Source: JBBTQJ01 sp038065755
Lineage (GTDB): Bacteria > Patescibacteriota > Minisyncoccia > Minisyncoccales > Staskawiczbacteraceae
Length of the DNA: 38,169 nucleotides
Direction: 5' to 3'
NCBI GenBank assembly: GCA_038065755.1
Contig: JBBTQJ010000036.1
Span: forward strand, 1 to 38,169
The position numbers and the translations under genes are program-made. This document shows positions 1-7,640 of this stretch, piece by piece. Position 1 is the stretch's first letter, and the number at the start of each line of letters is the position of its first letter. The notes beneath the pieces are model-generated. The model made no database searches and had not been told where the DNA came from. It was given only the letters and a program-made list of their open reading frames with translations.

Positions 1-17
1 GGGATGTCGGACGTCCC
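1..17. repeat. Short palindrome inside recG (GACATCGGAWGTC-like family)
   Basis: GGGATGTCGGACGTCCC is an imperfect palindrome at the extreme left edge, read in frame within recG. It resembles the palindromes in tsaD (3892-3914), rluD (25672-25692) and the rpsA terminator (17380-17392). The left boundary of the insertion lies outside the window. Confidence 0.5.
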
Positions 18-654
18 AATAACTTTTAAGCCGCGAAATTATGATTTAAGAACATTGGCGTTAAATGATGTAAAAGCAGTCAAAGAAGAATATGAAAAAT
101 TATCGCAAGAAATTTTTCCTGATTTAAGAATAACAATGCTATATGGAAAAATGAAAGCAAAAGAAAAAGAAATAATAATGCAAGACTTTAAAAAAGGTGA
201 AATTGATATTTTGGTTTCAACTTCTGTTGTTGAGGTGGGAATTGATGTGCCAAGAGCAACAATTATGATGATAGAAGGAGCAGAGCGTTTTGGTTTGGCC
301 CAGCTTCACCAATTCCGCGGCCGGGTCGGCAGATCGAATATGCAATCATACTGCTTTTTGTTCACCACTTCGCCAGACCAGCTAAACAGAAAAAGGTTAA
401 AAGCATTGGTTGAGTCAAGCAACGGCTTTGAACTGGCCCAAAAAGATTTGGAAATAAGAGGCCCCGGCCAGCTTTACGGAACCCAGCAGTGGGGTTTGCC
501 CGATATGGCAATGCAGGGCCTGTCAAACATATTTTTAGTTGAAAAAACCCGCCAAGCCGCCAAAGAAATTTTAGAAAAAGACCCGGAACTAAAAAACTAT
601 CCCTTATTAAAAGAACGTCTGAAAGAATTCGAAAAACGCATCCACTTTGAATAA
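1..654 (+). CDS. recG: ATP-dependent DNA helicase RecG, C-terminal part
   Basis: The gene is cut by the left window edge; the frame is open from base 1. It encodes the C-terminal helicase lobe of RecG, which remodels stalled forks and Holliday junctions. Helicase motif V (STSVVEVGIDVP) is followed by motif VI (QFRGRVGRS) and the RecG-specific tail around residues 140-165 (FELAQKDLEIRGPGQLYGTQ, the TRG wedge-coupling region). The first 18 or so visible residues do not look like RecG and begin with a 17-bp palindrome, suggesting an in-frame insertion before LNDVKAVKEEYEKL. A bidirectional-looking terminator follows. The family assignment is secure; the upstream part is unseen. Confidence 0.93.
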   Translation, partial: GMSDVPITFKPRNYDLRTLALNDVKAVKEEYEKLSQEIFPDLRITMLYGKMKAKEKEIIMQDFKKGEIDILVSTSVVEVGIDVPRATIMMIEGAERFGLAQLHQFRGRVGRSNMQSYCFLFTTSPDQLNRKRLKALVESSNGFELAQKDLEIRGPGQLYGTQQWGLPDMAMQGLSNIFLVEKTRQAAKEILEKDPELKNYPLLKERLKEFEKRIHFE

Positions 655-676
655 TTTATCGCATTACTATTACTAC

Positions 677-718
677 ATCGTTGTAATAATTGTGCGGTCG
701 CACAAACATTACAACGAT
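677..718. repeat. 42-bp long-stem palindrome downstream of recG
   Basis: Perfect 11-bp arms ATCGTTGTAAT and ATTACAACGAT enclose a second short stem, GTGC-ggtc-GCAC. There is no T-run directly after it, so it is not a typical terminator; it may be a palindromic element or an mRNA 3' stabiliser. A separate terminator follows 34 bases later. Confidence 0.6.
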
Positions 719-751
719 AACTCAAAAAATATAAAGTATATAAAAGTATAG

Positions 752-783
752 AAAAAATCAGCGATTTTCCCCGCTGATTTTTT
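752..783. terminator. Bidirectional intrinsic terminator (recG versus 790-1005 gene)
   Basis: AAAAAATCAGCG, an 8-nt loop, then CGCTGATTTTTT form a 12-bp stem with T-runs on both strands. It lies between two convergent genes and could stop transcription from both sides. Confidence 0.85.
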
Positions 784-789
784 AATTTA

Positions 790-1005
790 TTATTTTGTTA
801 ATTCGCCAAAAAGCCTTCTTTCTTCGTCTGTTAATGGCCTCGTCTCAGTTATTTTTTTAAGTCTTTCATATTCATCTATCATATCTTTCTTATGTTGGTT
901 AAGAGTATCTTTTTCTCTTTGACTACTTTCTTTAATTTCTCTTATTATTTTATCCGCATAAGATTTTTGATCTTCCCCTCTTGGTTCCCCTGATTCTTTT
1001 AGCAT
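790..1005 (-). CDS. Small charged helical protein, unknown function
   Basis: This 71-aa product starts at ATG 1005. An upstream extension of the frame would overlap the preceding gene and is less likely. It is very rich in Lys, Glu, Asp and Arg, with heptad-like spacing through the middle (IIREIKESSQREKDTLNQHK), suggesting a coiled coil or long helix. No signal peptide, membrane segment or known domain is seen. It lies 31 bases downstream of the 109-aa coiled-coil gene on the same strand, so the two may be cotranscribed. I do not recognise a family, and no good ribosome-binding site is visible. Short length keeps confidence moderate. Confidence 0.5.
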   Translation of the reverse strand: MLKESGEPRGEDQKSYADKIIREIKESSQREKDTLNQHKKDMIDEYERLKKITETRPLTDEERRLFGELTK

Positions 1006-1036
1006 AATTTTTTTATTTAATTTTAATAAATATTTT

Positions 1037-1366
1037 TTACTTTTTAAAAGCGGGCATGCTAAGAACATTTTCAATATCTACAACGCGCGTTTCCAGTTGA
1101 TTGTTCTTTTTTAAGTCATCGCTTAATGAAGTTAATTGTTTGTTTAAATTTTTGATATCTTTTTTTGTTGAAATCCCTCCTAACTTCTTTTCGATAATTT
1201 TTAGATTTTCTTTCGTGGTCGCAATTTCCGTAAAACTTTCGAACTCTTTTTTTGTCACAAAATTTTCCTTTAGAAAAGGAGCTAATGTTTTTTTATGGTA
1301 TTTTTCTAGTTCGCTTAAAGTTAATGGATTTTCTTTATTTTTTTTCATATTTTTATGATTATTCAA
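1037..1366 (-). CDS. Small coiled-coil protein, unknown function
   Basis: The product is 109 aa from ATG 1366, or 103 aa from ATG 1348. It is almost entirely charged helix, with KENF-VTKKEFESF and ISTKKDIKNL segments that recall the tandem 'ATKDDL' helical proteins common in Patescibacteria, though I cannot name a family. There is no membrane segment. A sigma70-like promoter at 1389-1417 would give a leader of only about 16 bases. It is likely cotranscribed with the 71-aa gene downstream. Function is unknown; a structural or phage-tail-like helix is one possibility. Confidence 0.55.
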   Translation of the reverse strand: MNNHKNMKKNKENPLTLSELEKYHKKTLAPFLKENFVTKKEFESFTEIATTKENLKIIEKKLGGISTKKDIKNLNKQLTSLSDDLKKNNQLETRVVDIENVLSMPAFKK

Positions 1367-1388
1367 TTTTTTTTATATTTATAGCTCT

Positions 1389-1417
1389 ATATATATTCTT
1401 TTAAAAGTGCTTGTCAA
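1389..1417 (-). promoter_or_regulatory. Sigma70-like promoter for the 1037-1366 gene
   Basis: On the minus strand TTGACA (1412-1417) is followed after 16-17 bases by a TATATA/ATATAT -10 box. Initiation near 1382 would leave a very short leader before ATG 1366. Confidence 0.55.
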
Positions 1418-1424
1418 ATTCAGT

Positions 1425-2969
1425 TTATTTGCGGACTTTTTCGGTGACCCAAAAGCCCATATATTTGCCCAACATTAAGCGAATTTGGGCGTCTAATGCA
1501 GGAAAGGCGCCGAAAATAATCAGAGTTACGGGCAAAAAAATCCATTGCAAAAATATAGATATTCTTTTCCGCCACTTGGCAATCCTGCTGATAGTTTTTG
1601 GCAAGGGCGGCAGAAGCATGGTGCTTAAAACAGCAGAAACAAACATGCCTATTAAAGAAGCCGTCATAATTCTGCTTGTTAAAATTGGAAGATTAAAAGA
1701 AAGAATGGTAAGATTGAATTTTTCTCCTCCCAAAAATAAAGGAAGCCAGCCTAATATAAACAATAAAAGAGCGGCTGTTGCCCAAGACCAAAAGCCGTCA
1801 ATAATTGTGTATAAATGAGATACTTTTTTTAAAAAAGGTATTTTTTTATTATTTAAAAATCCAAACATCATATAAGGAATTTCACTGCAACCCCACGCCC
1901 AGCGCCTTTGCTGTTTGTATTGGTTTTGAGCGGTTCTCCAAAAACTATTTGCCATTACAGCATCCATTGAAACCAAATAATAAATGGGCACCACCTTATA
2001 ATCTCCGTCGTAATAAAGATAAGCCCGCCAAAAAATTCGCGAATCATCTGAAACAACATTGGCCGGATACCCTACCTCAAAAAATACCTTGCAAGGGATT
2101 GAATGAGAAGAATAAGTTGTAAGCTTTTCCGCTCTTTCCTGCTGTATCATCTGCCAAAAAGTATTTGAAGTAGAAACCACTCTGGCAAAAGCCGAGGCCG
2201 ACCAGATGTTATTATTATATACTGGAATAGGCTGATAACTCGCCCTTAAAGGGTTTTTTTCTGTTAAATAATACCATGTTAAACAGGCAAAATACTGGGG
2301 ATAAATTTTGGTATCAATGTCAAAACTTGAAATCAAAATATTTTCATAAGGAATTTTCAATTCATCTATTGTTTTTTTTATTTCTTTGCCGGCCCAGGCC
2401 ACATTTGACCCTTTTCCGCCTATTTCCCCGGGTATATTATCTGGGTGGACCGACACTAAAAATTTATAAAAATTATTATAATATTTTTTAAAAACAGATT
2501 CTGCTATTTCTTCTGCTTTCTTACCTGCCCGCTTCTCTATTGCTAAAACAACAATTATTTTTTCTTTTGGATAATTAGAGCTTATTAAAGAATCAATCGT
2601 TTCTTTTATTATTGCTTCTTCTTCTTTATATGTTGGCAAAATAATTATATGATAAATGTCTTTCCATTTTCTGCCCTTTATTTCTTTAAGTTCTTTTAAC
2701 CAATCTCTTTTAATGTGGCTTTTTATTTTAAAATAACTTACAAACTGATGCAAAGAAAAATAAATAATTCGAAATAAGTAATAAGAGCAAAAACAGATTA
2801 TAAAAACAGCCACAAACGCCGGAACTAACCAAGAAAAAACAAAGACTCCCAAAAGAGTCCCCAAGCTTAAAATTCCAGGAAGAGTTTCAAATAGGCGGTA
2901 TAATAATCTTTCTTTTTTATTTTTTATATCGCTTGCCTTTGAAATATCAAGATAATCTTTTTTATCCAT
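1425..2969 (-). CDS. Membrane-embedded family 2 glycosyltransferase
   Basis: This 514-aa processive-type GT2 enzyme probably transfers sugar from a nucleotide donor to a cell-surface polysaccharide or lipid acceptor. Two N-terminal hydrophobic segments (about 32-70) precede the cytosolic GT-A domain, which opens with IILPTYKEEE (109-118). Likely catalytic signatures are FDIDT (the DxD, Asp217/Asp219), SDD (308-310) and QQRRW (353-357), matching the D,D,D,QxxRW pattern of cellulose-synthase-like GT2 enzymes. Several further membrane segments follow to the C-terminus. No PilZ or partner gene is adjacent, so the polymer cannot be named. A tRNA-Glu gene lies directly upstream on the same strand. 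Confidence 0.85.
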   Translation of the reverse strand: MDKKDYLDISKASDIKNKKERLLYRLFETLPGILSLGTLLGVFVFSWLVPAFVAVFIICFCSYYLFRIIYFSLHQFVSYFKIKSHIKRDWLKELKEIKGRKWKDIYHIIILPTYKEEEAIIKETIDSLISSNYPKEKIIVVLAIEKRAGKKAEEIAESVFKKYYNNFYKFLVSVHPDNIPGEIGGKGSNVAWAGKEIKKTIDELKIPYENILISSFDIDTKIYPQYFACLTWYYLTEKNPLRASYQPIPVYNNNIWSASAFARVVSTSNTFWQMIQQERAEKLTTYSSHSIPCKVFFEVGYPANVVSDDSRIFWRAYLYYDGDYKVVPIYYLVSMDAVMANSFWRTAQNQYKQQRRWAWGCSEIPYMMFGFLNNKKIPFLKKVSHLYTIIDGFWSWATAALLLFILGWLPLFLGGEKFNLTILSFNLPILTSRIMTASLIGMFVSAVLSTMLLPPLPKTISRIAKWRKRISIFLQWIFLPVTLIIFGAFPALDAQIRLMLGKYMGFWVTEKVRK

Positions 2970-2971
2970 AG

Positions 2972-3046
2972 TGGCCCCAACCGGATTTGAACCGGTGTTC
3001 TCAGCTTGAAAAGCTGGTGTACTAGACCAGGCTATACGATGGGGCC
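2972..3046 (-). tRNA. tRNA-Glu (UUC)
   Basis: A cloverleaf with acceptor GGCCCCA/TGGGGCC and anticodon loop TTTTCAA gives anticodon UUC. The T-loop reads GTTCAAAT. CCA is not encoded. It lies 3 bases upstream of the glycosyltransferase start. Confidence 0.95.
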
Positions 3047-3127
3047 ATGTTGAATTTACATCTCAACTTTATCTTAAAAATTGAAAAAAAGCAAGTTTTG
3101 TTATATAAACAATAGATACAAATTATT

Positions 3128-4375
3128 ATGAAAATTCTCGCCATAGAAACATCTTGCGACGACACAGGAGTTGCTGTTTTAGAAATAAGGGGCAATAAAA
3201 CGCTTTCTTTTAATGCGCTCTCAAATGTTGTTTCTTCGCAAATAGAAGTGCATAAAAAATACGGGGGAGTATATCCTGCAATGGCAAAAAGAGAGCATCA
3301 GAAAAATTTAGTTCCCACCCTTAGGTTGGCGTTAAGGGGGGCAAGCCTTCTTAAAATTTTCAGTTCTCAATTTTTATTTAATTCCGCAGAATTACAGCGA
3401 AGCGGTTCTATTTCCAACAAATTTTCAAATGCAAAAAAAATCCTTGATAGAGAACAGGATGTTTATAAAAAATTAATTCCTTTTTTGCAAAAATACGAAA
3501 AGCCAAATATTGATTTAATTGCTGTGACAAACGGCCCAGGGATAGAGCCCTGTTTATGGGTTGGAATAAATTTTGCCAAAGCTCTTTCATATTTCTGGAG
3601 TATTCCAATAATTCCCGTAAATCATATAGAGTCTCATATTTTAGTAAATATGTTGGAAAATCGGGATATTAAATTTCCAGCTATTGCTTTAATTGTTTCT
3701 GGCGGACATACTCAAATTATTTTAATGGAAAAAATCGGCAAATATAAAATACTGGGAGAAACCAGAGACGACGCGGCCGGCGAGTGTTTTGACAAGTGCG
3801 CTAAAATTTTAGGCCTCGGCTACCCGGGGGGGCCCATAATTTCAAAATTAGCAGAGGGGCTTGATATAGATCAGAACCTTGATAAATATTTCGGGGGACA
3901 TCGGAAGTCACCCGAACCTCAAGGACGACTTAAATTGCCCAGGCCTATGATAAACACAAAAGACTACGATTTTTCTTTTTCCGGCCTAAAAACCGCGGTT
4001 TTATATCATCATAAAAAACAAGTGTACACAAATTATCACGATCGTAGAAAATCGTGTACGCTAAAATATAAACAAGAAATGGCCGCTGAAATCCAGCAGG
4101 CAATTATTGATGTTTTAATTAAAAAAACAATTAAGGCCGCCAAGGATTATAAAGTAAAAACAGCAATCTTGGGTGGAGGAGTTTCGGCAAACCAAGAACT
4201 GCGAAAACAACTCAAAGAAAAAATTAAAAAAGAACTTCCCGATACACAATGCCTAATACCCAACACCCAACTATCAACCGACAACGCTTTAATGACCGCA
4301 ATTACCTGCTATTTCCATAAAAAGAAAAAAATCGCTTGGCAAAAAATTAAAGCCGAAGCCAATTTACGATTATAA
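3128..4375 (+). CDS. tsaD: tRNA N6-threonylcarbamoyladenosine transferase TsaD with in-frame insertions
   Basis: TsaD transfers the threonylcarbamoyl group to A37 of ANN-decoding tRNAs, acting with TsaB and TsaE. ASKHA features are clear: N-terminal ILAIETSCDDT, metal-binding HIESH, SGGHTQI, the FSFSGLKTA segment and the nucleotide loop ILGGGVSANQEL. At 415 aa it is far longer than the usual 330-350 aa. The excess lies in three places: residues 66-105 between LVPTL and the conserved NIDLIAVTNGPG, around 256-265 before LPRPM, and around 297-312 after GLKTAVLYHH. Each contains a short palindrome related to elements elsewhere in the window or is itself palindromic. The reading frame and catalytic residues survive, so it is probably functional. 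It is followed after 31 bases by valS. Confidence 0.95.
   Translation: MKILAIETSCDDTGVAVLEIRGNKTLSFNALSNVVSSQIEVHKKYGGVYPAMAKREHQKNLVPTLRLALRGASLLKIFSSQFLFNSAELQRSGSISNKFSNAKKILDREQDVYKKLIPFLQKYEKPNIDLIAVTNGPGIEPCLWVGINFAKALSYFWSIPIIPVNHIESHILVNMLENRDIKFPAIALIVSGGHTQIILMEKIGKYKILGETRDDAAGECFDKCAKILGLGYPGGPIISKLAEGLDIDQNLDKYFGGHRKSPEPQGRLKLPRPMINTKDYDFSFSGLKTAVLYHHKKQVYTNYHDRRKSCTLKYKQEMAAEIQQAIIDVLIKKTIKAAKDYKVKTAILGGGVSANQELRKQLKEKIKKELPDTQCLIPNTQLSTDNALMTAITCYFHKKKKIAWQKIKAEANLRL
3314..3341. repeat. Palindromic insertion in tsaD (first)
   Basis: CCCACCCTTA and TTAAGGGGGG form an imperfect stem-loop inside the stretch of tsaD (residues 66-105) that has no counterpart in normal TsaD. A smaller CCGC...GCGG hairpin follows at 3384-3405 within the same insertion. 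Confidence 0.5.
3892..3914. repeat. Palindromic element in tsaD, same family as in rluD
   Basis: Arms CGGG-GAC and GTC-CCCG flank ATCGGAA. The 17-mer GGGGGACATCGGAAGTC is identical to that inside rluD (25672-25692). It encodes part of the insert in frame. Confidence 0.8.
4038..4056. repeat. Palindromic element in tsaD, same family as the palindrome before infB/rbfA
   Basis: ACGATCGTAGAAAATCGTG is identical over 19 bases to one half of the perfect 42-bp palindrome at 31575-31616. Here it lies in frame in an insertion of tsaD. Confidence 0.8.
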
Positions 4376-4406
4376 TAAAAAATGTTAAAATTATTTTATA
4401 AAATCT

Positions 4407-6548
4407 ATGGAGCCATCAAAAGCATATAATCCAACAGAGGTTGAAGGTAAGATTTACCGGCTTTGGGAAAAGGGCGGTTTTTTTGCGCCTGAGGCGCGCC
4501 AGCCAAGGGCTGGTAATCCCAACAAGAATAAAACTTTCTGTATAATAATGCCTCCAACAAATGCTAATGGCTCGTTGCACGCCGGGCACGCTTTAGTTAT
4601 GACAATTGAAGATATTATGACAAGGTACAAAAGAATGCAGGGATTTCGCGCTCTGTGGCTTCCCGGTTTAGATCACGCCGGTTTTGAAACGCAGGTTGTT
4701 TATGAAAAAAAACTTGAAAAAGAAGGCCGGTCTAGATTTAAAATGACAAGAGAAGAATTGTATAAAGAAATCTCTGATTTTACAGAAAATAATAAAAAAA
4801 ATATAAATTCTCAGGTGAAAAAAATGGGCTCTTCGTGCGATTGGTCGCGCGAAAAATTTACGCTGGATAAAGATATTGTAAAAATTGTTTACGATACTTT
4901 TGAAAAATTAAAAAACGACGGGCTGGTCTATAAAGGCAAAAAAATAATCAACTGGTGTTCAAGGCACCAAACTTCCCTGTCTGATTTAGAAACAAAAGAC
5001 GAAGAAAGAACTGATAAATTTTATTATTTAAAATACGGCCCGTTTGTAATTGCCACAGCCAGACCGGAAACAAAATTTGGAGACAAATATATGGTAATGC
5101 ACCCAAAAGACAAAAGATATAAAAATTATAAAAACGGCCAAAAAATAGAATTAGAGTGGATAAATGGGCCGATTACAGCCACAATTATAAAAGACCAAGC
5201 CATAGATATGAATTTTGGCACGGGCGTTATGACAATTACTCCATGGCACGATGCAGTAGACTTTGAAATTGCGGAGCGCCACAATTTAGATAAAGAACAA
5301 ATAATAGATTTTCAAGGACGGCTTTTACCGATTGCCGGCGAATTTGCCGGAATGAAAATTTTAGAAGCCAGGCCAAAAATAATTGAAAAACTGCAAACCA
5401 AGGGGCTTGTTGAAAAGATTGAAGAAAACTATAAACATATTGTCAAAACCTGCTATAAATGCAACTCTTTAATAGAACCGCAAATTAAAGAGCAGTGGTT
5501 TTTAAAAATGAAACCGCTGGCTGAGCCCGCCATTAAAGCAATTGAAAAAAATCAAATAAAATTTATTCCAGAGCACTATAGAAAAATATCTTTACACTGG
5601 TTAAAAAATATTATTGATTGGAATATTTCAAGGCAGATTGTCTGGGGCATTCCTATGCCAGCCAAGTTTTGCGAAAAATGCCATGCAGAATTTATTGATA
5701 TAAATGATAAAATTACAAAATGCTCAAAATGTGACGGATTATTAATAAAAGAAACCGATACTTTTGACACATGGTTTTCTTCGAGCCAATGGCCATTTGC
5801 AACTCTTGGTTTTCCAAACTCTAAAGATTATAAAACATTTTATCCTACCGATGTTATGGAAACCGCAGGCGAAATTATATTTTTCTGGGTGGCAAGAATG
5901 ATTATGCTGGGGCTTTATATAACAAAAAAAATCCCTTTTAAAAATGTTTACTTGCACGGATTAGTTTTGGATGCAAAAGGACAGAAAATGTCAAAATCAA
6001 AGGGAAATGTTATTAACCCATTAGACTTGATTGAAAAATTCGGCACAGACGCCCTAAGAATGGGTTTGGTTGTTGGGAATAGTCCAGGCACTTCCCTGCC
6101 CCTAGATGAAAATAAAATAAAGGGTTATAGAAATTTTGCCACAAAAATTTGGAACGCCTCGCGGTTTGTTTTAATGAATTTAAAAGATTATAAAACAGAC
6201 AAAAAAATTCAATTAAACGCGAGAGATAAAAAATTGCTCGAAAACTTCCAAAAAACTGCTAAAGAAATCACAAAAAAAATGGACGACTTTAAGTTTTATA
6301 TAGCTGGTGAAAAAATTTATCATTATTTCTGGCATACTTTTTGCGATAAAATAATAGAAGAAAGCAAAAAAAGTTTGTCTTCTCCAAAAACAAGAAAGTC
6401 GACACAGTTTATGCTTTTGAAAATACTTTCTGGCTCGCTGAAAATTTTACACCCCTTTATGCCCTTTATAACAGAGGAAATTTACCAGCAACTTCCGAGA
6501 AAAAACAAGAAAGAGTGTATAATGATAGAAGAATGGCCTGAAAATTAA
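4407..6548 (+). CDS. valS: Valyl-tRNA synthetase
   Basis: This 713-aa class I aminoacyl-tRNA synthetase charges tRNA-Val. The HIGH-type signature is LHAGHA (near residue 56) and KMSKS is in GQKMSKSKGNV. The editing (CP1) domain contains TGVMTITPWHDAVDFEI. Cysteine pairs CYKCN and CEKC/CSKC suggest zinc-binding knuckles, common in this type. It is shorter than the 850-950 aa of typical bacterial ValS because the C-terminal coiled-coil arm is missing. About 12 residues near position 28-40 (PEARQPRAGNP) are coded by a palindrome that looks like an in-frame insertion. No convincing Shine-Dalgarno is seen. Three tRNA-Val-compatible and other tRNA genes lie elsewhere in the window. Confidence 0.96.
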   Translation: MEPSKAYNPTEVEGKIYRLWEKGGFFAPEARQPRAGNPNKNKTFCIIMPPTNANGSLHAGHALVMTIEDIMTRYKRMQGFRALWLPGLDHAGFETQVVYEKKLEKEGRSRFKMTREELYKEISDFTENNKKNINSQVKKMGSSCDWSREKFTLDKDIVKIVYDTFEKLKNDGLVYKGKKIINWCSRHQTSLSDLETKDEERTDKFYYLKYGPFVIATARPETKFGDKYMVMHPKDKRYKNYKNGQKIELEWINGPITATIIKDQAIDMNFGTGVMTITPWHDAVDFEIAERHNLDKEQIIDFQGRLLPIAGEFAGMKILEARPKIIEKLQTKGLVEKIEENYKHIVKTCYKCNSLIEPQIKEQWFLKMKPLAEPAIKAIEKNQIKFIPEHYRKISLHWLKNIIDWNISRQIVWGIPMPAKFCEKCHAEFIDINDKITKCSKCDGLLIKETDTFDTWFSSSQWPFATLGFPNSKDYKTFYPTDVMETAGEIIFFWVARMIMLGLYITKKIPFKNVYLHGLVLDAKGQKMSKSKGNVINPLDLIEKFGTDALRMGLVVGNSPGTSLPLDENKIKGYRNFATKIWNASRFVLMNLKDYKTDKKIQLNARDKKLLENFQKTAKEITKKMDDFKFYIAGEKIYHYFWHTFCDKIIEESKKSLSSPKTRKSTQFMLLKILSGSLKILHPFMPFITEEIYQQLPRKNKKECIMIEEWPEN
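4493..4513. repeat. Palindrome in valS related to the GC-rich repeat
   Basis: GGCGCGCCAGC is identical to 11 bases of the GC-rich repeat (complement of 28685-28695). It runs into a CCAGCC-aag-GGCTGG hairpin, mirroring the repeat's own CCAGC-GCTGG hairpin. It is read in frame. Confidence 0.55.
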
Positions 6549-6621
6549 AAGTCAAAAGTCAAAAATTAAAAGTATAACGGCGCAACAATTACTTTTAACT
6601 TTTAACTTTAGACTTTTAACT
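6543..6621. repeat. AT-rich inverted-repeat element without ORF
   Basis: AATTAAAAGTCAAAAGTCAA on the left is mirrored by TTTAACTTTAGACTTTTAAC on the right around a short GC-containing centre. The same sequence type flanks the four-helix-bundle gene at 10941-10993 and 11377-11428, so this could be an empty or deleted copy of that unit. It lies between valS and the PrsW gene. Confidence 0.6.
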
Positions 6622-6626
6622 GCCTT

Positions 6627-7358
6627 ATGGATTTTAAAATAATTCTTTATATTATTTTTGGAATTTTGCCAAGTTTGACCTGGCTTTTTTATTATTTAAG
6701 AAAAGACGTACATCCCGAATCAAACAGCCAGATTATAAAAATTTTTTTATGGGGCGCTTTAATTACCTTACCTGTTTTTTTTACTCAGATATGGCTTTCA
6801 GATTTATTAAAAAACTTTGAATTTCAACTGCCCCCTCTTGCTATTTCTATAATATACTGGTTTTTTATAATAGCTTTTACGGAAGAATTTTTTAAATATT
6901 TGGTAGTAAGGCAAAAAATCATTAATAATAAAGAATTAGACGAGCCCTTAGATATAATGCTTTATATGGTTATTTCTGCTTTGGGTTTTGCCGCTTTAGA
7001 AAATATTCTTTATCTGCTTTCTCCAATAGATAATTTATCTTTTAACGATATTGTGAACAGGACTATAATTATCAGCTTTATCCGTTTTGTGGGAGCTACT
7101 TTTTTGCATACTCTCTGCTCTGGGTTAGTGGGCTATTTTCTGGCTATTTCTATTTGCGAAACGAAGAATAAAAAATTGATATTTTTTTCGGGGCTGTTAA
7201 CGGCTACTGTCTTGCACGGATTGTATAATTTTTCTATAATGACAATAGAGATGCCCATGAAGATTATTATACCTGTTGTAATTTTAATAATGCTTTCTAT
7301 TTTTATTATTTCTGGTTTTGAAAATCTTAAAAAATTAAAAAGCGTTTGTAAAATTTGA
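6627..7358 (+). CDS. PrsW-family intramembrane metalloprotease
   Basis: This 243-aa polytopic membrane protein has about seven hydrophobic segments. Diagnostic motifs of the PrsW/CPBP-like group are present: EEFFK (86-90), FAALEN (121-126), a histidine in FLHT (161) and VLHGLYN (197-202). These residues are expected to bind the catalytic metal. In Bacillus, PrsW cleaves an anti-sigma factor; no anti-sigma gene is seen here, so the substrate is unknown. The gene ends in TGA, which supports the standard code. It follows valS across an AT-rich repeat. Confidence 0.85.
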   Translation: MDFKIILYIIFGILPSLTWLFYYLRKDVHPESNSQIIKIFLWGALITLPVFFTQIWLSDLLKNFEFQLPPLAISIIYWFFIIAFTEEFFKYLVVRQKIINNKELDEPLDIMLYMVISALGFAALENILYLLSPIDNLSFNDIVNRTIIISFIRFVGATFLHTLCSGLVGYFLAISICETKNKKLIFFSGLLTATVLHGLYNFSIMTIEMPMKIIIPVVILIMLSIFIISGFENLKKLKSVCKI

Positions 7359-7380
7359 GTGTCGCGAAGCGATGCGAAAA

Positions 7381-7622
7381 CCCCGCCCTCTATTCTTATG
7401 TATTATGTTTATATTCTAAAAATAAATAATGAATTTTATATAGGATATAGCGAAGATTTACAAAGGAGAATAAAACAACATAAGTCGAAGGGTGAAATAG
7501 AATTGATTTATTACGAATCATATTTATCTAAAAATTTAGCTACAACAAGAGAAAAAAAATTAAAACATTATGGTAGTGCCTGGCGAGCCCTCAAGAAAAG
7601 AATAACAGCTTAGAGGGCGGGG
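7381..7622. mobile_element. GIY-YIG unit bounded by perfect 12-bp inverted repeats
   Basis: CCCCGCCCTCTA (7381-7392) and TAGAGGGCGGGG (7611-7622) are exact inverted repeats enclosing just the GIY-YIG ORF. The right repeat contains the stop codon TAG. Weaker similarity extends outward (GCGAAGCGATGCGAAAA on the left; the complement of GTGCTCACCTTATTCGC on the right). This looks like a small mobile or mobilised cassette; no target duplication could be recognised. Confidence 0.6.
7398..7613 (+). CDS. GIY-YIG nuclease domain protein (UvrC/YhbQ-like small type)
   Basis: This 71-aa single-domain GIY-YIG protein starts at ATG 7398; the frame upstream runs through the inverted repeat and is not expected to be coding. 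It opens with YYVYILKINNEFYIGYSEDL, matching the YVYIL...FYIGY core with an Arg (QRRIKQH) and a catalytic-region glutamate (YYESYLSK). The conserved C-terminal EKKLK...RALKKR helix is present. Such proteins are homologous to homing endonucleases and YhbQ-type enzymes, but the physiological substrate is unknown. Placement inside perfect 12-bp inverted repeats suggests self-mobility or mobilisation. Confidence 0.85.
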   Translation: MYYVYILKINNEFYIGYSEDLQRRIKQHKSKGEIELIYYESYLSKNLATTREKKLKHYGSAWRALKKRITA

Positions 7623-7640
7623 TGCTCACCTTATTCGCAT

